Source of the DNA: Mermis nigrescens
Lineage: Eukaryota; Nematoda; Enoplea; Mermithida; Mermithidae
DNA length: 64,000 nt
Direction of reading: 5' to 3'
NCBI GenBank assembly: GCA_036768485.1
Contig: JAVLUZ010000150.1
Span: 248,001-312,000 of the forward strand
The notes beneath the pieces were generated by a model. That model saw only the letters and a program-made list of their open reading frames with translations, did not search any database and was not told the DNA's origin. Within the stretch, counting starts at the first letter, position 1, and every line of letters begins with the position of its first letter. This document shows positions 11,901 through 22,389 of the stretch, piece by piece. The position numbers were made by a program, and so were the translations under genes.

Positions 11901-14900
11901 ACCGCTCAAAAACGCTCAAATATGACTCAAACATAGAGAACAGGCCAAATTTTACGGCGCTTCGCGCCAAATTATTCATTTTCCATCTTGTTTTCTTCGC
12001 AAAACAGAAACACTGATTACAAATATCAAGATTAGCTATAATGAATTGGAAGATCAAAAATCAGTTTTTTAGATAGCTTGAACGCAGTCGCGTGTGAAGG
12101 ATATTCCTAAGAGGGTGGGCGGCACTCATGGGCGTTGGGGATTTAGGGGATATGCACCCCCCTCCCCCAGAAACCAAAATACCCCCTCCACAGAATTCAA
12201 TTTTTGAATTTTTTTGTTTTTTCGCAATTTTTCGATGCCAATGGATAGTGCTCGATGAGAAAGCTTGAAAAATGGTGTTTTTTCGCCATATCACCATTCT
12301 TAAGGCCATTTTTTGATATTCGAAAAATATTTCAAAAAAAGTCGTTGCCGAAAATTCCCCCTGCACGTGAGAAATAACGTTTTTTCGGTGTTTTACGTTG
12401 TCTACTTTTATTTGAAATCACTTTTGACGCAACATTTTTTTCGAAAAAATTTTTGAATTCTTCGATAATTTTGTGCTAAATAAGCGCGAAGCTCCGGAAT
12501 ATTCTAGAAACTAAGGCAGAAAGACGTCCGGAAGCATGTTTTACTGCTCGATTTGCTGTATTTGCAGCATTTGAGGCTGAACATCGAAAATTGTAAAAAG
12601 TTATGCTTGCAAATAGAATAAATCTATGCTAAAATAACTGTTTCTGCACCTAAAATTGTTTTAAAATATGGTCCATGAGCGAAGAATGGCTTTTAGGTCG
12701 CCAAAAAAGTTAGTAAATGTCATTTATAGGTGTTACCCGGCTCGGAGCGCCGGAAAAATTTGAGAAATTGTGATCAATGGCGGACAAAACTTATTGCAAA
12801 TTACATATCCATTCTTTATCTCGTCAGTAATTTTTGGCCAATGTGGGGAGGTAGGGGGCGGCCACCATACCTGGGCGTGGGGGGCTTGGGGTATGCACCC
12901 CCAAGAAACCAAAATACCCCCAGGAAACCAGAATACTCCCCAGAATTCAATTTTAATTTTTTTTGTTCTTTTTCGTAATTTTTTGATGCCAATGGATAGT
13001 GCTCGATTTGAAACGTTGAAAAATGGTGTTTTTTCGCCATAACACCATTTTTAAGGCCATTTTATGACCCTTGAAAAATTTCGCACCCCCCCATAGCAGG
13101 GCAAGCCTTAAAGTCTCGGCTGGTACCGGAGCCTAATTTTTTGGTTGGTTGCCTAAGTCAGAAAAGTGATTGAATTTTTAACATGTTAGCCTTGCTTCCA
13201 CGCAAAGTCCATTCATAATTTCACGCGAAGTCGCACTATTTCTCGCGACATAATTTTTTAATTAAAAATGGTGTGTCCGAATTAGTATGGTGTAAAAAAA
13301 TAGTGCAATCGATAACTTGCGTAGCAATTATGTTTAAAAACTCATTACTTTAGTAACAATTAACCTTTAATCTTGAAGAGACATTCACCGCCTTTAATAT
13401 GCTTATTTTTTATGCGATTCATTTGTAAAAATAAAACTTCTACAGAGTTCCTCATTTTCATGTCGTCAGATAGTATATACGTTTTCATTTCAAACATAAA
13501 TCCTGCTTGAAATGCACGAAATTTGTCATAATTCAGCGCAACCTCTAAACATCAATAACGAATAATAAAATTAATCGATTCGCGCGAAGCGCCGGAAAAG
13601 TTTGAGATTTAACCTTTGTGAAATGCAATTTTGTATTACAAAAATTGTCCGAATTTGGCGCGGCTTAAGCATCAATAACAAGTAATAAAATTGAATCAAT
13701 TCGGCGCGAAGCGCCGGAAAATTTTCAGATTCCACCTTTTTGAAACGCAATTTTGCATTACAAAAATTATCCGAATTCGGCGCGGCTTAATCATCAATAA
13801 CAAGTAATGAAATTAAATCAATCCGGCGCGAAGCGCCGGAAAATTTGAGATTTCACCTTTTTTAAACGCAATTTTGCATCACAAAAATTATCCAAATTCC
13901 GGCGCGAAGCGCCGGAAAATTTTGGAATTTAACCTTTGTGAAACGCAATTTTGCATTACAAAAATAGTCCAAATTTGGCGCGGCTTAAGCATCAATAACA
14001 AGTAATAAAATTAAATCAACTCGGCGCGAAGCGCCGAAAATTTTGAGATTTCACTTTTTGAAACGCAATTTTGCATCACAAAAATTATCTGAATTCGGCG
14101 CGAAGCGCCGGAAAATTTTGAAATTTAACCTTTGTGAAACGCAATTTTGCATTACAAAAATTGTCAGAATTCAGCGCGGCCTAAACATCAATAACAAGTA
14201 ATGTATGTATAAAAGACTAGCGTTTATTTACACATAAAACAGGTGGACAGACCAGTGTGTATGTATTTTTAATACATCGATGTGTAGAAGATCATAAAAA
14301 TACATCATTTTTTGATTTGTGATCTGACGAATTATTATTTTCTCCAAATTAGGCATTACTTACTTACGTATAATCTTTGAATTATGCATTACTTACGTAC
14401 CGATTTTTAGAGAGCCCTGTAACCGATTCGGTTGCCGGGAGTTAAAAATCGGCTGTTGGGATCTAAAAAATGATTGCTGAGCTGAGCTCCAAAAATCGAT
14501 TGCTGAGGTCTCAAAATCGATTGCTGGGGTCAAAAATCAGTTGGTGGGATCCGGAAATCGGTTGCTGGGGTCTTAAAATCAGCTCTTGGCACCGAAAATC
14601 GGTTGCTGGGGTTCTAAATCAGTTGATGGGCTCCAAAAATCAGTTAGTGGGGTTACAAATCGGTTGTTGGGGTCTGAAAACCGCTTGGTTGGCTCCAAAA
14701 ATCGGTTGCTGAGGTCTTTAAATCGGTTGCCGGAGTCTACAAATCGGTCTGTGAGCTCGAAAAATTGATTGACGGGTCCTAAATCGCTTATTGGGCTTAA
14801 AAATTGCCTGTTGGGTTCCTGAATTCGTTATTGGGGTCCGAAAATCAGTTGCTGGGGTGTAAAAATTGGTTGGTTAGCTCCAAAAATCTGTTGCTGAGCT

Positions 14901-17900
14901 CGAAAAATTGATTGATGGGTCCTAAATCGCTTAAAAATCGCTTGCTGGGTCCTAAATCCGTTATTGGAGTAAGAAAATCACACGCTGGGGTCTAAAAGTT
15001 GATTGGTTGGCTATAAAAATCAGTTGCTGGGCTCCAAAAATCAGTTAGTGGGGTTAAAAATCGGTTGCTGGGGTCTAAAAACCAACTGGTGGGCTCCAAA
15101 AATCGGTTGCTGAGGTCTAAAAATCGATTGCCATGGTCAAAAATCAGTTGGTGGTGTCCAAAATCGGTTGCTGTGGTCTGAAAACCGGTTGGTTGGCTCC
15201 AAAAATCGGTTGCTGGGGTCTAAAAATCAGTTGATGGGCTCCAAAAATTAGTTGAACCCAGGAGCAATAGATTTTTAGAGCCATCCAACCGATTTTTAAA
15301 CCCCAGCAACCGATTTTTGGAGCCCATCAACTGACTCTTAGACCCCAACAACCGATTTTTAGAGCCAATCAATCGATTTTTACACCAAAAAAGTTTATGT
15401 ACAAAACATAGGGTGCAACTGGTGGACCATCCGGCTGGTACCGAACTTGCTCCGGCTGGTACCCGGTTGAACCTGGTTGAACCCCTTGCCCAGGTATGCC
15501 CCCCCAGAGCTTTGGTGCCGCCCACCTATGGCGGCCACCCCTTCCCCCGCTCTCCCCTTAGGTCCGCCCCTGGTTGAACGATATATCTCTTACATGTGAG
15601 TATGAAATATACATAAGTGAATATTTTTTGACTTTTTTCGAAATTTCATCGAAATTGTATAGAGCTCGTCGAGAAATGTTTGAAAATGACTTTATTTTCG
15701 TCCATTTCCGAATGGTTCTCTTAATATATGACTTCAAAGTTTCGGACCGTTACCCCAAATTTTCCCTGGATCCGCCAGTGACTTTCATTGCGATATTCTA
15801 CCATTAACTCGTCAGCTACAGTAATCCGGACAATTGCGAATTGTGCTCGGATCAGTGGAAGGCTGAGTTTCAGTTTTTTTCATTTTTTCATTCTTCAGTT
15901 TTTTAAATATTTTTATACTATTTTAAAAAACAAATAAACCGAATTCGAAATAAATTGATTTTTCACGAAATTATTGATTTTATGCGTTTTTCTTCATTTA
16001 CAGTGAGCTGTCGTTGGATTCATCCGGCTCTATTCCGTTTCAATTTACCGAAGATTTATTATACGGTAAATAAATAAATAAGAGAGCAGGGGCGGATTCA
16101 GCGGGGGCGGCCTCCCCCAATTGGCCCAAAATAGTGCGCAAAATTAAGGATTTTTAAGCGATTTTTTGGCTATTTTCGGATAAAAACGGCTAATTTTCCC
16201 GCCCAAGTCAGGGTTCCGCCCCCTCCCCCTTAGGGGTACCGCCCCCCCCCCTTAGGAAAATCCTGGATCCGCCACTGTAAGTGAGTAAATAAATAAATCT
16301 TCAATCTTTTACTATTTTCCGTAATAGTCTGGGTAATTCTAAACTTTAAATTTCATTTCTTCCTATTCTAGCCGTGTACAAATTTTTTTCTAGAGCCTTT
16401 TCTTCGGTTTATAATTATCTTTTGACGTGTTTTATTTTATAATTTTGCATTTTGCTTATTTTTTTCGCGCTATTTAGAAAAAAAATTTTCACACGCGAAA
16501 TAAATGTTGCGAAATCTTTTAGTCTTAAAATTGTCGTACTTTAAAATTTTATCAACGTGTTTTTCTCCATGTTTTTTTTCAAAAAAAAGTTGATTTTTTA
16601 GTTATGGGTTATCTTATGTAGTATAATTTATATTAATAGCGTAAAGCTTACAATTTGTATATTCAAATGAATTATTGGAATGAGATGACCTCAATGTTGA
16701 TTTTATTCAATTAAATTGAATAATATTTAGTTTTTTAGACTTTTTGACTTTAAACGTAATGAATTGACTGTTTGATCATTTAGCATTAGCTACATAGATA
16801 TATTGGAGAAATTTTTAATCATCCAATGAATAAACAAGATTGTGAAATTTTAATAAAGGGTTTTCTCAATATAATTCTATGTATGTATTTACGAAATCAA
16901 GGGGTATTGCCATAGGTGGGCAGCACCGAAATTCTGAGGGTGAAAAAATTTCTCAAAAGTGGTCGTATGGCGGAAAAAACACCATTTTTCGACGTTTCTC
17001 ATCGAGCACTATCCAATGGCATCAAAAAATCGCTAAAAAAGCAAAACAAATTTTCAAAATTTGAATTCTGGGGTTATTTTGATCTCTGGGGGGGGTATTT
17101 CAACTTCTGGGGGTGCATACCCCCCAAACCCCACCCCCCCCACGCCCACGTGTGGGTATTACCTTAAGTGAATTCAATTGAAATTTTCTTTGCAATCCAA
17201 AATTTATATTGGTTCAGTTAAAAATCTATTCGATTTAATTTTATGATTTTCAAGTTATTGCTAATTTCAAAATGGTTGATTGTAATTAAACATTCGTTGT
17301 CTCGTACGTGTATATCTTCTATTTATTTTTTTCAAATTGATTTATATTTTTATTTCTTAGTTTTTCATTCATTCTTCATATTTTTTCCATAGGCGACGAC
17401 GAAGACGCCGACTTGCAATTGGCCATCGAAAGATCGGTCCTCGATTCGGTCGTCCGGCAGCACCAATCGTCGTCGAGCGGGCGGCTAATCGACCAATCGG
17501 ACGCATCTGCCGACGTGACGTCATCGGTGGCCGACAAATCGGCGTCGAGTAGCGAAAAAATCGACCAATCAGCGTCGAGCGGCGTCGCGACGGCGATAGC
17601 GTCGCCGACGTCGATCGACGCGCGTCGCTTCGACGCTTATTTTCGAAAAATGGTCGAAAAGCCGTCTACGTCGAGCGTTGACGATCGCGTCAACCTGCTG
17701 CCGCGCGACGACGACGCCGCCGTCGTCGAGCGCGTCGTCGTCAAGGATAAAGTACGCAAAGTGTTGATTAAATCGCTGTCGACGAGCGACTCGTCGCGAT
17801 CGATGCGAAAGACGGCGCTGAAGGCGCAAAAATCGATCGACAACGGCGGCGGTAAAACCCGTGAAGTTGATGCTTCGACTTCGAATTATGAGCCTAATTT

Positions 17901-17982
17901 TAATCGCGACGACGACGACGACGATCGTATCAAGGGGGTCGTGTCGCTTTTGTTAAATGACTGCTTGAATCGCGTCGCTTAA
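8759..17982 (+). CDS. ANKIB1: ANKIB1-type RBR E3 ubiquitin ligase, 3' part (five exons)
   Basis: Spliced gene: exons 8759-8986, 9872-10046, 11201-11495, 16004-16065 and 17393-17982, together 1,350 bases (449 codons plus stop). Every junction has GT/AG borders and the phases 0, 1, 2, 1 fit in order. ANKIB1 is an ankyrin-repeat RING-between-RING ligase of the Ariadne group that passes ubiquitin from an E2 to substrates. Seen here: the end of the Ariadne helical region (GRNYLR, VARGL, PPETPP), a Cys/His-rich motif (GCRKRRAINPRTGE, YCTLRC), one UIM-like helix (DLIIALQMS) and a clear UIM (DADLQLAIERS). Human ANKIB1 is about 1,090 residues, so the ankyrin, RING1, IBR and RING2 exons must lie upstream; I found none in 1-8758. 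Introns are full of repeats. The family call rests on remembered similarity of the Ariadne end and the C-terminal UIM; I am fairly sure of it. Confidence 0.8.
9618..9697 (+). repeat. tRNA-like segment in ANKIB1 intron
   Basis: D-arm-like TCTATTGGTTAGCACTCG and B box GGTTCAAATCCCG at tRNA spacing. The anticodon stem, T stem and acceptor stem do not pair properly, so this is a SINE head or tRNA pseudogene. Confidence 0.45.
9872..10046 (+). CDS. ANKIB1: ANKIB1 exon: acidic linker
   Basis: 58 codons plus one base. The acceptor is ttttag at 9866-9871; the donor is GTACAT after GAA A. The product reads DDWSKMGFPKVDDYDPLRPW, then a segment with KHHNLLAIFDWPEEESEEDS and a proline/glutamate-rich end. 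It lies between the Ariadne region and the Cys-rich motif, where ANKIB1 proteins have a poorly conserved linker. Phase 0 in and phase 1 out agree with both neighbours. The donor is weaker than consensus, so the exon end is the least certain border of this gene. Confidence 0.7.
10047..11200. other. T-rich ANKIB1 intron
   Basis: Long runs of T with few G; typical polypyrimidine intron. No repeat family recognised. Confidence 0.6.
11201..11495 (+). CDS. ANKIB1: ANKIB1 exon: Cys-rich motif and first UIM
   Basis: Starts after gccgacgcag and takes two bases to complete the previous codon; ends at GTAAGC with two bases left over. The frame begins MCIRMGCRKRRAINPRTGE and continues HRYCTLRCQQRD. The pattern C-x4-GC and C-x3-C with one His could bind zinc; the role is inference. 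After a Ser/Ala/Gly-rich stretch comes VDLIIALQMSRLQ, which fits the ubiquitin-interacting motif (acidic residue, L, xxA, xxS). The frame meets TAA at 11497, straight after the donor, so an unspliced message would stop here. Confidence 0.75.
11535..11750 (+). repeat. Repeat family C copy in ANKIB1 intron
   Basis: Starts 40 bases after the donor at 11495: ACCCCCCACCCGAAG, TTTTGACCCCCCCCC, AAGAATGGCCGGGGACCCC, AAAATTTCGATCGAGCCGTTA. Confidence 0.55.
12105..12366 (-). mobile_element. MITE family A copy, degenerate ends
   Basis: Reverse copy from ATGGGCGTTGGGG through CGATGAGAAAGCTTG to a left end worn down to CCCCCTGCACGTGAG. No clear duplication. Confidence 0.65.
12868..13105 (-). mobile_element. 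MITE family A copy, truncated
   Basis: Reverse copy from CCATACCTGGGCGTGGGG to the AAATTTCGCACCCCCCC region; the TGGGCAGCA end is missing. Confidence 0.65.
13560..14205 (+). repeat. Satellite array with GGCGCGAAGCGCC hairpins
   Basis: Five or six units, long (about 120 bp) and short (about 75 bp). Each unit has GGCGCGAAGCGCCG, TTTGAGATTT, GAAACGCAATTTTGCATTAC and AAAAATTRTCCGAATTC; long units add CATCAATAACAAGTAATAAA. It lies in the ANKIB1 intron 11496-16003. Confidence 0.85.
14430..15395 (+). repeat. Minisatellite with inverted tail
   Basis: Roughly 40 copies of a 20-21-base unit like AAAATCGGTTGCTGGGGTCT, alternating with ...GTTGGTGGGCTCC. From about 15265 to 15380 the unit runs inverted (AACCGATTTTTAAACCCCAGC), so the tail can fold back on the array. 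Confidence 0.85.
15488..15535 (-). mobile_element. MITE family A deletion derivative
   Basis: Only the two ends remain, joined: GCCCAGGTATGCCCCC and TTTGGTGCCGCCCACCTATG. The whole interior is gone. Confidence 0.6.
16004..16065 (+). CDS. ANKIB1: ANKIB1 small exon (62 bp)
   Basis: A 62-base exon too short to stand out as an open frame. It was found because the phases of the exons before and after do not match without it. The acceptor is ttcatttacag and the donor is GTAAAT. It adds one base, 20 codons (ELSLDSSGSIPFQFTEDLLY) and one base, which restores phase and links the Cys-rich exon to the final exon as ...YGDDEDADLQ. A MITE starts only 21 bases past its donor. Confidence 0.75.
16087..16277 (+). 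mobile_element. MITE family B copy at ANKIB1 small exon
   Basis: Ends CAGGGGCGGATTCAG and CTGGATCCGCCACTG form inverted repeats; flanks TAAGAGAG (16079-16086) and TAAGTGAG (16278-16285) are a near-perfect 8-bp duplication. The inside has TTGGCCCAAAATAGTGCGC and a G/C-run at each end. Confidence 0.8.
16911..17154 (+). mobile_element. MITE family A copy near ANKIB1 last exon
   Basis: Forward copy with flanking 8-mers GGTATTGC (16903-16910) and GGTATTAC (17155-17162). It lies about 240 bases before the acceptor of the last ANKIB1 exon. Confidence 0.8.
17393..17982 (+). CDS. ANKIB1: ANKIB1 last exon with C-terminal UIM
   Basis: Begins after ttttttccatag with two bases completing a Gly codon, then 195 sense codons and TAA at 17980-17982. 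It opens with GDDEDADLQLAIERSVLDS, a textbook ubiquitin-interacting motif (acidic run, L, xxAI, xxS); human ANKIB1 has a UIM at the equivalent place (DEDDPN...LAIQLS). The rest is rich in Ser, Asp and Val with a basic patch (RKVLIKSLS) and ends SLLLNDCLNRVA. GC content and CGN/TCG codon use are much higher than in the flanks. Confidence 0.8.
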
Positions 17983-18382
17983 CGCTTAGCTTGACTTTAC
18001 ACTATGTTGTGTATGTAATGTTATTCGTTTCCATGGCTACGCGGTCCAAGGTCGCCGTTTGCCGCTTTTACTTCGATATAAAACCGTAATGTAACGTTTG
18101 CTTTTTTGTTTCAACAAGCTTACGTGATAGACGATGTAAGGACAGCTGCTTTACACCACTGTGAATTAGCTGCTTTACACCACTGTGAATTATATATGAT
18201 CGGTTTTTACGCTTAGTTTGAATTCACACTATATTGTGCATTTAATATTTTATTCGTTCCGACGGTAACGCGGTCAAAGGTCACTGTTCGCTGCTTACGC
18301 TTTAATATATCATAATGCAACGTTTGTTTTTGGTTTAAACAAGCTACGTAGTATAAGACTTAAGGGTAGCTACTTAACATCA
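17980..18382 (+). repeat. Imperfect direct duplication after ANKIB1
   Basis: Two copies of roughly 190 bases, about 17985-18180 and 18207-18382. Shared landmarks are ACGCTTAG, ACACTAT, a TATTCGTT stretch, GCGGTC, AACGTTTG and AACAAGCT. Between them TAGCTGCTTTACACCACTG occurs twice at 24-base spacing. The first copy includes the bases at the stop codon, so the duplication probably lies in the 3' UTR or just past it. Confidence 0.6.
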
Positions 18383-18412
18383 ACGAGAATATGCAGGATC
18401 GCCTGTTAACAT

Positions 18413-18668
18413 CACACCTGGTCGTGGGGGTTGGGGGTATGCACCCCCGAGAAACCAAATACCCCCCCAGGAATCAAAATACCCCCAGAATTCAATTTTT
18501 GAAAATTTTTTTCGTTTTTTCACAATTTTTTGATGCCCATGGATAGTGCTCGATGAGAAACGTCGAAAAATGGTGTTTTTTCGCCATACCACCATTTTTA
18601 AGGCCATTTTTTTGACCTTCAAAAAATCTTGCACCCCCTCCCCAGAATTTTCTTGCTGCCCACGTATT
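18413..18668 (-). mobile_element. MITE family A copy
   Basis: Reverse copy, complete, with flanks GTTAACAT (18405-18412) and GTTAACAC (18669-18676). Confidence 0.85.
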
Positions 18669-18982
18669 GTTAACACTCTCTTAAATTGTATTTCCGTAAG
18701 TTTCTTAACACCGTACATCGTTCTATATTGTTTGAATAGGACAACGACTGTACCTTGCTTGATATTTATGTCATTTTCGGCCGGGAAAAGATGATCTTAA
18801 ATTTTTCGAGCCTAATTTGCGTCTTGCTGCTCAAAACGGATTTAATGTTTGAAATGCACTTATTGCGCTGAGTGATAGAAAAACGTTCGGCCGCAGTGTA
18901 AAGTAGTTTTGTTGTGATGAAATTTTAAAATGGCCTCTCTCTATGTAAACGTCGGTCTGTCTTTTTTGGGAGGGATCACTGC

Positions 18983-19217
18983 CACACATGGGCGTGGGGG
19001 CTGGGGGGTCTGGACCCCCCAGAAATCAAAAGACCCCCCAGAATTCAATTTTTGAAAATTTTTTTCATTTTTTTCGCAATTTTTTGATGCCAATGGATAG
19101 TTCTTGATGAGAAACGTCGAAAAATGGTGTTTTTATCGCCATACCATCATTTTCAAGGCCATTTTTTGACCTTCAAAAAATCTTGGACCCCCAGAATTTT
19201 CTTGCTGCCCACGTATG
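18983..19217 (-). mobile_element. MITE family A copy
   Basis: Reverse copy, complete, flanked by a perfect ATCACTGC (18975-18982, 19218-19225). Confidence 0.85.
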
Positions 19218-19552
19218 ATCACTGCCCTTTTTTCTGACCAGAAAACTCAAGTATGTCTAATTAGACTTTATAGTCCGAAGAACGAATGAAGGTATTTGGG
19301 GCGTGGTACAAAAATAGACTTTTGTCCTACGAAATGTTAGAAGATCATGTTAAGATGACACTTTTTCGCATTGAAGCTTTCCTATTTTAAATTGAACAGC
19401 GTCAGTATGGAAAGGTAACGTGGTCCTTAACAGAAACGTTCTTTCATGGTGTAAAGTATCACCATTTAAGCAAGACATTTATTACGTCTTTTAATAATAC
19501 TATCGTTTCTTTTCAATTGGGAAGTCGTACACTGTGTAAACTAGTGTATGAC

Positions 19553-20042
19553 CATACGTGGGCAGCAAGAAAATTCTGGGGGGTGCAAGATTTTTCAAAG
19601 GTCAAAAAATGGCCTTAAAAATGGTGGTATGCACACGTGGGCGTGGGGGTATGCACCCCCAGAAGTTGAAATACCCCCCCCCAGAAATCAAAATACCCCC
19701 CAGAATTCAAATTTTGAAATTATTTCTGCTTTTTTAGTGATTTTTTGATGCCATTGGATAGTGCTCGATGAGAAACGTCGAAAAATGGTGTTTTTTTGCC
19801 ATATGACCACTTTTAAGACCATTTTTTGACCTTTGAAAATTTTTTCAGCCCCCCCCCCCACAATTTCGGCGCTGAGCGTAAAAAACACCATCTTTCCGAC
19901 GTTTCTCGACATCCACAAAAAAATTGCGAAAAAACGAAAAAAAATCGAAAATTGAATTCTGGGGGAAAATTTTGAATTCTGGGGGGGTATTTTGGTTTCT
20001 CGGGGATATGCATAATCCCCCCGAACCCCCACGCCCAGTGTG
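19553..20042 (+). mobile_element. MITE family A copy carrying a second, inverted copy
   Basis: The outer copy is flanked by a perfect TGTATGAC (19545-19552, 20043-20050). An inverted copy (about 19630-19870) interrupts it after ATGGTGGTATG; the host sequence resumes at AAAAAACACCATCTTTCC. Confidence 0.8.
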
Positions 20043-20050
20043 TGTATGAC

Positions 20051-22296
20051 TATAAACAACTCATAATTTGAAATTTGGTTTGGTTTTAAGTTCAAACTTT
20101 TGCACAATTCTTTCAGCGCTTTACGCATTATTCCGAAGTCGATTGCTTTTATTGTTTACACACGCAATAATTTCATCAATTTATCTCGTTAAGGCTTAGC
20201 CCAATTTCGCTGATGCCCCTACGCACTTTATCGCTCTTTGGTTGTCATACTGTAGTAATCTACTATTTGCCATTGGATTAATGATCCATATCTATTGTAT
20301 GTTGTGTGGTACGTGAAAGCCAAAGGCTGTTCATTATCCCATTTTGTTATGTAAGGTCTTTAGTGTAAACTTGCATTAGTCATATATTGTGAACGATTTT
20401 GTACTGATCTGTAGATCGATTTAGATACTTTCGCAAACAGTTGCATTAGGAGACAAGCGGTATAATTGAAAATCAAGTGCATAAACGCTGAAGTGTAAAG
20501 AAAAATGACGTGTGTATACTCTGTAGTGTAAAGCAATGATACAGTTTTTCCACTTATGCAGCGGCGATAAGACGTTCATTTAGGAGCCTACGGTGTGTCG
20601 GAATTCGGGCCGTGTTGCTCGAAAATTTTTGATCTTAGCATCCATAAAATTAGAGTACCGTTGCACCTCTTGACTCGAGGATCAACCATTTTTTTCCATG
20701 AGTTACTGTAATAATTATTTAATCTCGAATTAATTAGTACAATAATAGAATCCTTGAATATGTAAAAATTTGTAGACTGAAGTACTTAGCGCATCATCTT
20801 TTTCGTGAAAGTTTTTGAGCTTGCACCTGATTTTGCGAGAATTCGGGGTTGGGTGGGCTGGGCACTCCTGAACAATCTACGCCCAACTCTGAATGGGTAA
20901 CCCCTGAATTCCATCCATAATAATTTTTGTTCTAATTGAAAGAATGATATTTTTGCCCTTATAATCCATTCAAGGACTTGTGAAAATTTAAGCATTCTCT
21001 GAATTTCGGTTCCGCCCAAAATTTTGTGTTTCTTGCGCCAGCCAGTCATTTTGAAGCGTGTAACAAATTTGTGTATCTTTCTCCCCATCTAGCATATGTG
21101 AACTCGAACGAAGCTTGGTTGAACTTGCAAGAATTTCGGGAACGACTAAATAATTTCCATAATTTGTCTTAAATTAATATAGCAAATAACGCAAAATTAG
21201 GGACTAAAAAGTTCGCCGTGGTTCGTGAAATTCAAACAGCTGACAGGGAAAATGTGGGGCGTCCACCATCCTCAGAGTAAGAAATTTTTGAACCTCGGCC
21301 GATTTTTGGTGAAAACTTGCGCTTCTGACCGTTTATGAACGAAAATTGAAAGTCGCCTCGCCCCTCCCCCGTCAGATGGCCGGGGAACCCATACACAAAA
21401 ATTAAAGCCATTACATGTATTATCTCAAACTCCCCATGTTAAGGTGTGCTCAGCATTATTAATTTTCAATTTTGATTAGACGCTAACCTTTCGGCGGTCT
21501 CACTGAACTGAAAATGATAGAATCAGTTGTCTATGATATTTTAATATGTTCCTTTTTTTTACCTCTAGAAATTTCCTGATTTCCTACAGATTCATATAAT
21601 ATGTAGGCTAAGTGCACGACTTACTTTTTGTCAATTATTAAATTTAGATGAATTATTGCACTTTACAATAAAGTCCTTAATTGGAATTTAAGGTTAACAA
21701 CCTTTAGCTATTTTACACAACAATATTTTCGGCAACTGTATGCTTCTACTTAGATTTTTTTGTAAATTGTATACTTTCCTATAATTTCAAATTGCGAAAA
21801 TCGATGGTTTATTTTTTAGAAAAAATATTGTGAAACTTTAAAGAGTTATTTTTAGAAACGTTGACCATTCTTTGGGATTTTTCGGCCATTTAGGGGCAAA
21901 TTTCAGTTGATAAGTCAAGTCAAGCATTGTTAACGTACCTGAAAATTAATTTGTTGTGCTTTTGTCATTGCCGTTACGATTGTCCATTATTGATTCATCA
22001 TTTGGCGTTTGCTTCTTTCGTTTGTATACCCTTGGATCTGATGTTTTATCTTTAAGATGCATTATTGTGCTTTACAATAAAATCTTAATTAAAATTTAGG
22101 ACCAAAAAAGTCTTCGATTTCTCGACGAATGTGCACAATTTTCGTTTTTTGAATCCTGGTGGAATTTTGGAGAATGGTCCTTTATTTTCAACTTTTTCAG
22201 AACGAGATATCTACGTATAATTTAGATAGATAGATAAACAAAAATTTTTCCTGATTTTTTTCATACATTATATAAGAAACGTTATCTAGAAATGAT
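20051..22296. other. Between ANKIB1 and Star-like gene
   Basis: Apart from the family C repeat near 21245 I see no gene or complete element. CTTTACAATAAA occurs near 21660 and 22070 in similar context (GCA(C/T)TTTACAATAAA...CTTAATT), hinting at an unlisted duplicated repeat. Confidence 0.5.
21245..21425 (+). repeat. Repeat family C copy
   Basis: GGGCGTCCACCATCCTC, TTTTTGAACCTCGGCCG, GATGGCCGGGGAACCC and AAAGCCATTACATGTA. Confidence 0.55.
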
Positions 22297-22302
22297 TTTA
22301 TT
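22297..22302 (-). promoter_or_regulatory. Possible poly(A) signal of Star-like gene
   Basis: AATAAA on the minus strand (TTTATT on plus), 88 bases past the stop codon of the Star-like gene, the usual distance for a short 3' UTR. The surroundings are AT-rich, so chance is possible. Confidence 0.4.
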
Positions 22303-22389
22303 GAGTAATGGATAATTATAATACTAACAGAAGGAAGACTTGGAAATTCTTGAAGCGCATTTTAAACAGCACTAAAACAGGTATTTAGC

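Noticed and set aside
17569..17843. Arg-rich minus-strand frames over the last ANKIB1 exon
   Set aside because: Antisense of a GC-rich coding exon; no splice or family support.
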